Assembly (NCBI GenBank): GCA_021733705.1
Contig: JAIPKF010000113.1
Location: 1-5,576 of the forward strand
DNA: 5,576 nucleotides
Reading direction: 5' to 3'
Source of the DNA: Chthoniobacterales bacterium
Lineage (GTDB): Bacteria; Verrucomicrobiota; Verrucomicrobiia; Chthoniobacterales; UBA6821
Position 1 is the first letter of the stretch; every line of letters starts with the position of its first letter. A program made the translations under genes and the position numbers. The notes under the pieces were generated by a model that had not been told where the DNA came from, ran no database searches, and saw only the letters and a program-made list of their open reading frames with translations. This document shows, in pieces, positions 5,435-5,576 of this stretch.

Positions 5435-5576
5435 TAGCCCGCATATTTCATACCGATCTACTGCGTAAGCCGGGAAGCCAGATGGATGCTGCGTTAGACT
5501 CACATTTTGATTTGGACAGTATGTACACATACAGCCCTACATCAAAATGCTCGCCTGCCTTGCCCCATCAGCCTTC
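5435..5576. mobile_element. MITE-like palindromic element, copy 2 (cut by the window end)
   Basis: It starts 6 bases after the permease stop with TAGCCCGCATATTTCATACC, matching the left end of copy 1. It aligns to 3220-3361 with a constant offset of 2215 and no net length change; about 39 of 142 positions differ (about 73% identity). The best-kept block (5516-5576) spans the central hairpin and the following stretch to GCCTTC. Its hairpin is longer than in copy 1: CATTTTGAT (5503-5511) pairs perfectly with ATCAAAATG (5541-5549) outside the GTATGT/ACATAC core (5519-5532). The right terminal repeat should lie about 40 bases beyond the window. Copy 2 is in the same orientation as copy 1. Confidence 0.68.

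Noticed and set aside
5435..5576. Shared stop-free frame in both element copies (SMYTYSP, then ALPHQP)
   Set aside because: Differences in the well-kept block fall on first as well as third codon positions and the surrounding codons diverge completely, so there is no sign of protein-level selection. The conserved block is the hairpin and its flank.

Overview
The window is AT-rich (about 40% GC by eye) and looks like a bacterial chromosome segment from the PVC superphylum, either Verrucomicrobiota or Chlamydiota. The pointers are a long AsmA-like protein whose C-terminus (GPLSTLMNEIYPGLGY, then PVSKLFEY near the end) is, from memory, typical of those bacteria; a GadC-type amino-acid antiporter of the kind common in host-associated bacteria; and weak or absent Shine-Dalgarno sequences. 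This placement is inference, because the window holds no rRNA or other marker gene.

Layout. Positions 1-102 are the Gly-rich C-terminal tail of a gene that begins outside the window. Positions 212-2608 (+) encode a 798-residue, single-membrane-span AsmA-like envelope protein. Convergent to it, 2904-2629 (-) encodes a 91-residue protein with a ribbon-helix-helix pattern. Upstream of that gene are a weak promoter candidate and a 20-bp imperfect tandem repeat. Positions 3062-3613 are a scrambled region: a short open frame with a good ribosome site (3083-3178), a compact 180-bp element with terminal inverted repeats and an exactly central hairpin (3220-3401), and a 30-codon fragment on the minus strand that may be the tail of a dead transposase (3518-3426).

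Positions 3614-5429 look like one plus-strand transcription unit: an 84-residue helical hypothetical protein, a 42-residue small ORF whose stop overlaps the next start (ATGA), and a 463-residue APC-superfamily permease. Six bases after the permease stop a second copy of the element begins (5435) and runs off the window. The permease unit is therefore bracketed by two copies of the element in the same orientation.

The most interesting signal is this pair of elements, about 73% identical with no net length change over 142 bases. Both have the same terminal motif, a central hairpin and higher GC than their surroundings. They look like a non-autonomous, MITE-like or intergenic palindromic repeat family. 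The other candidates are the translationally coupled small ORF before the permease and the tandem repeat upstream of the ribbon-helix-helix gene.
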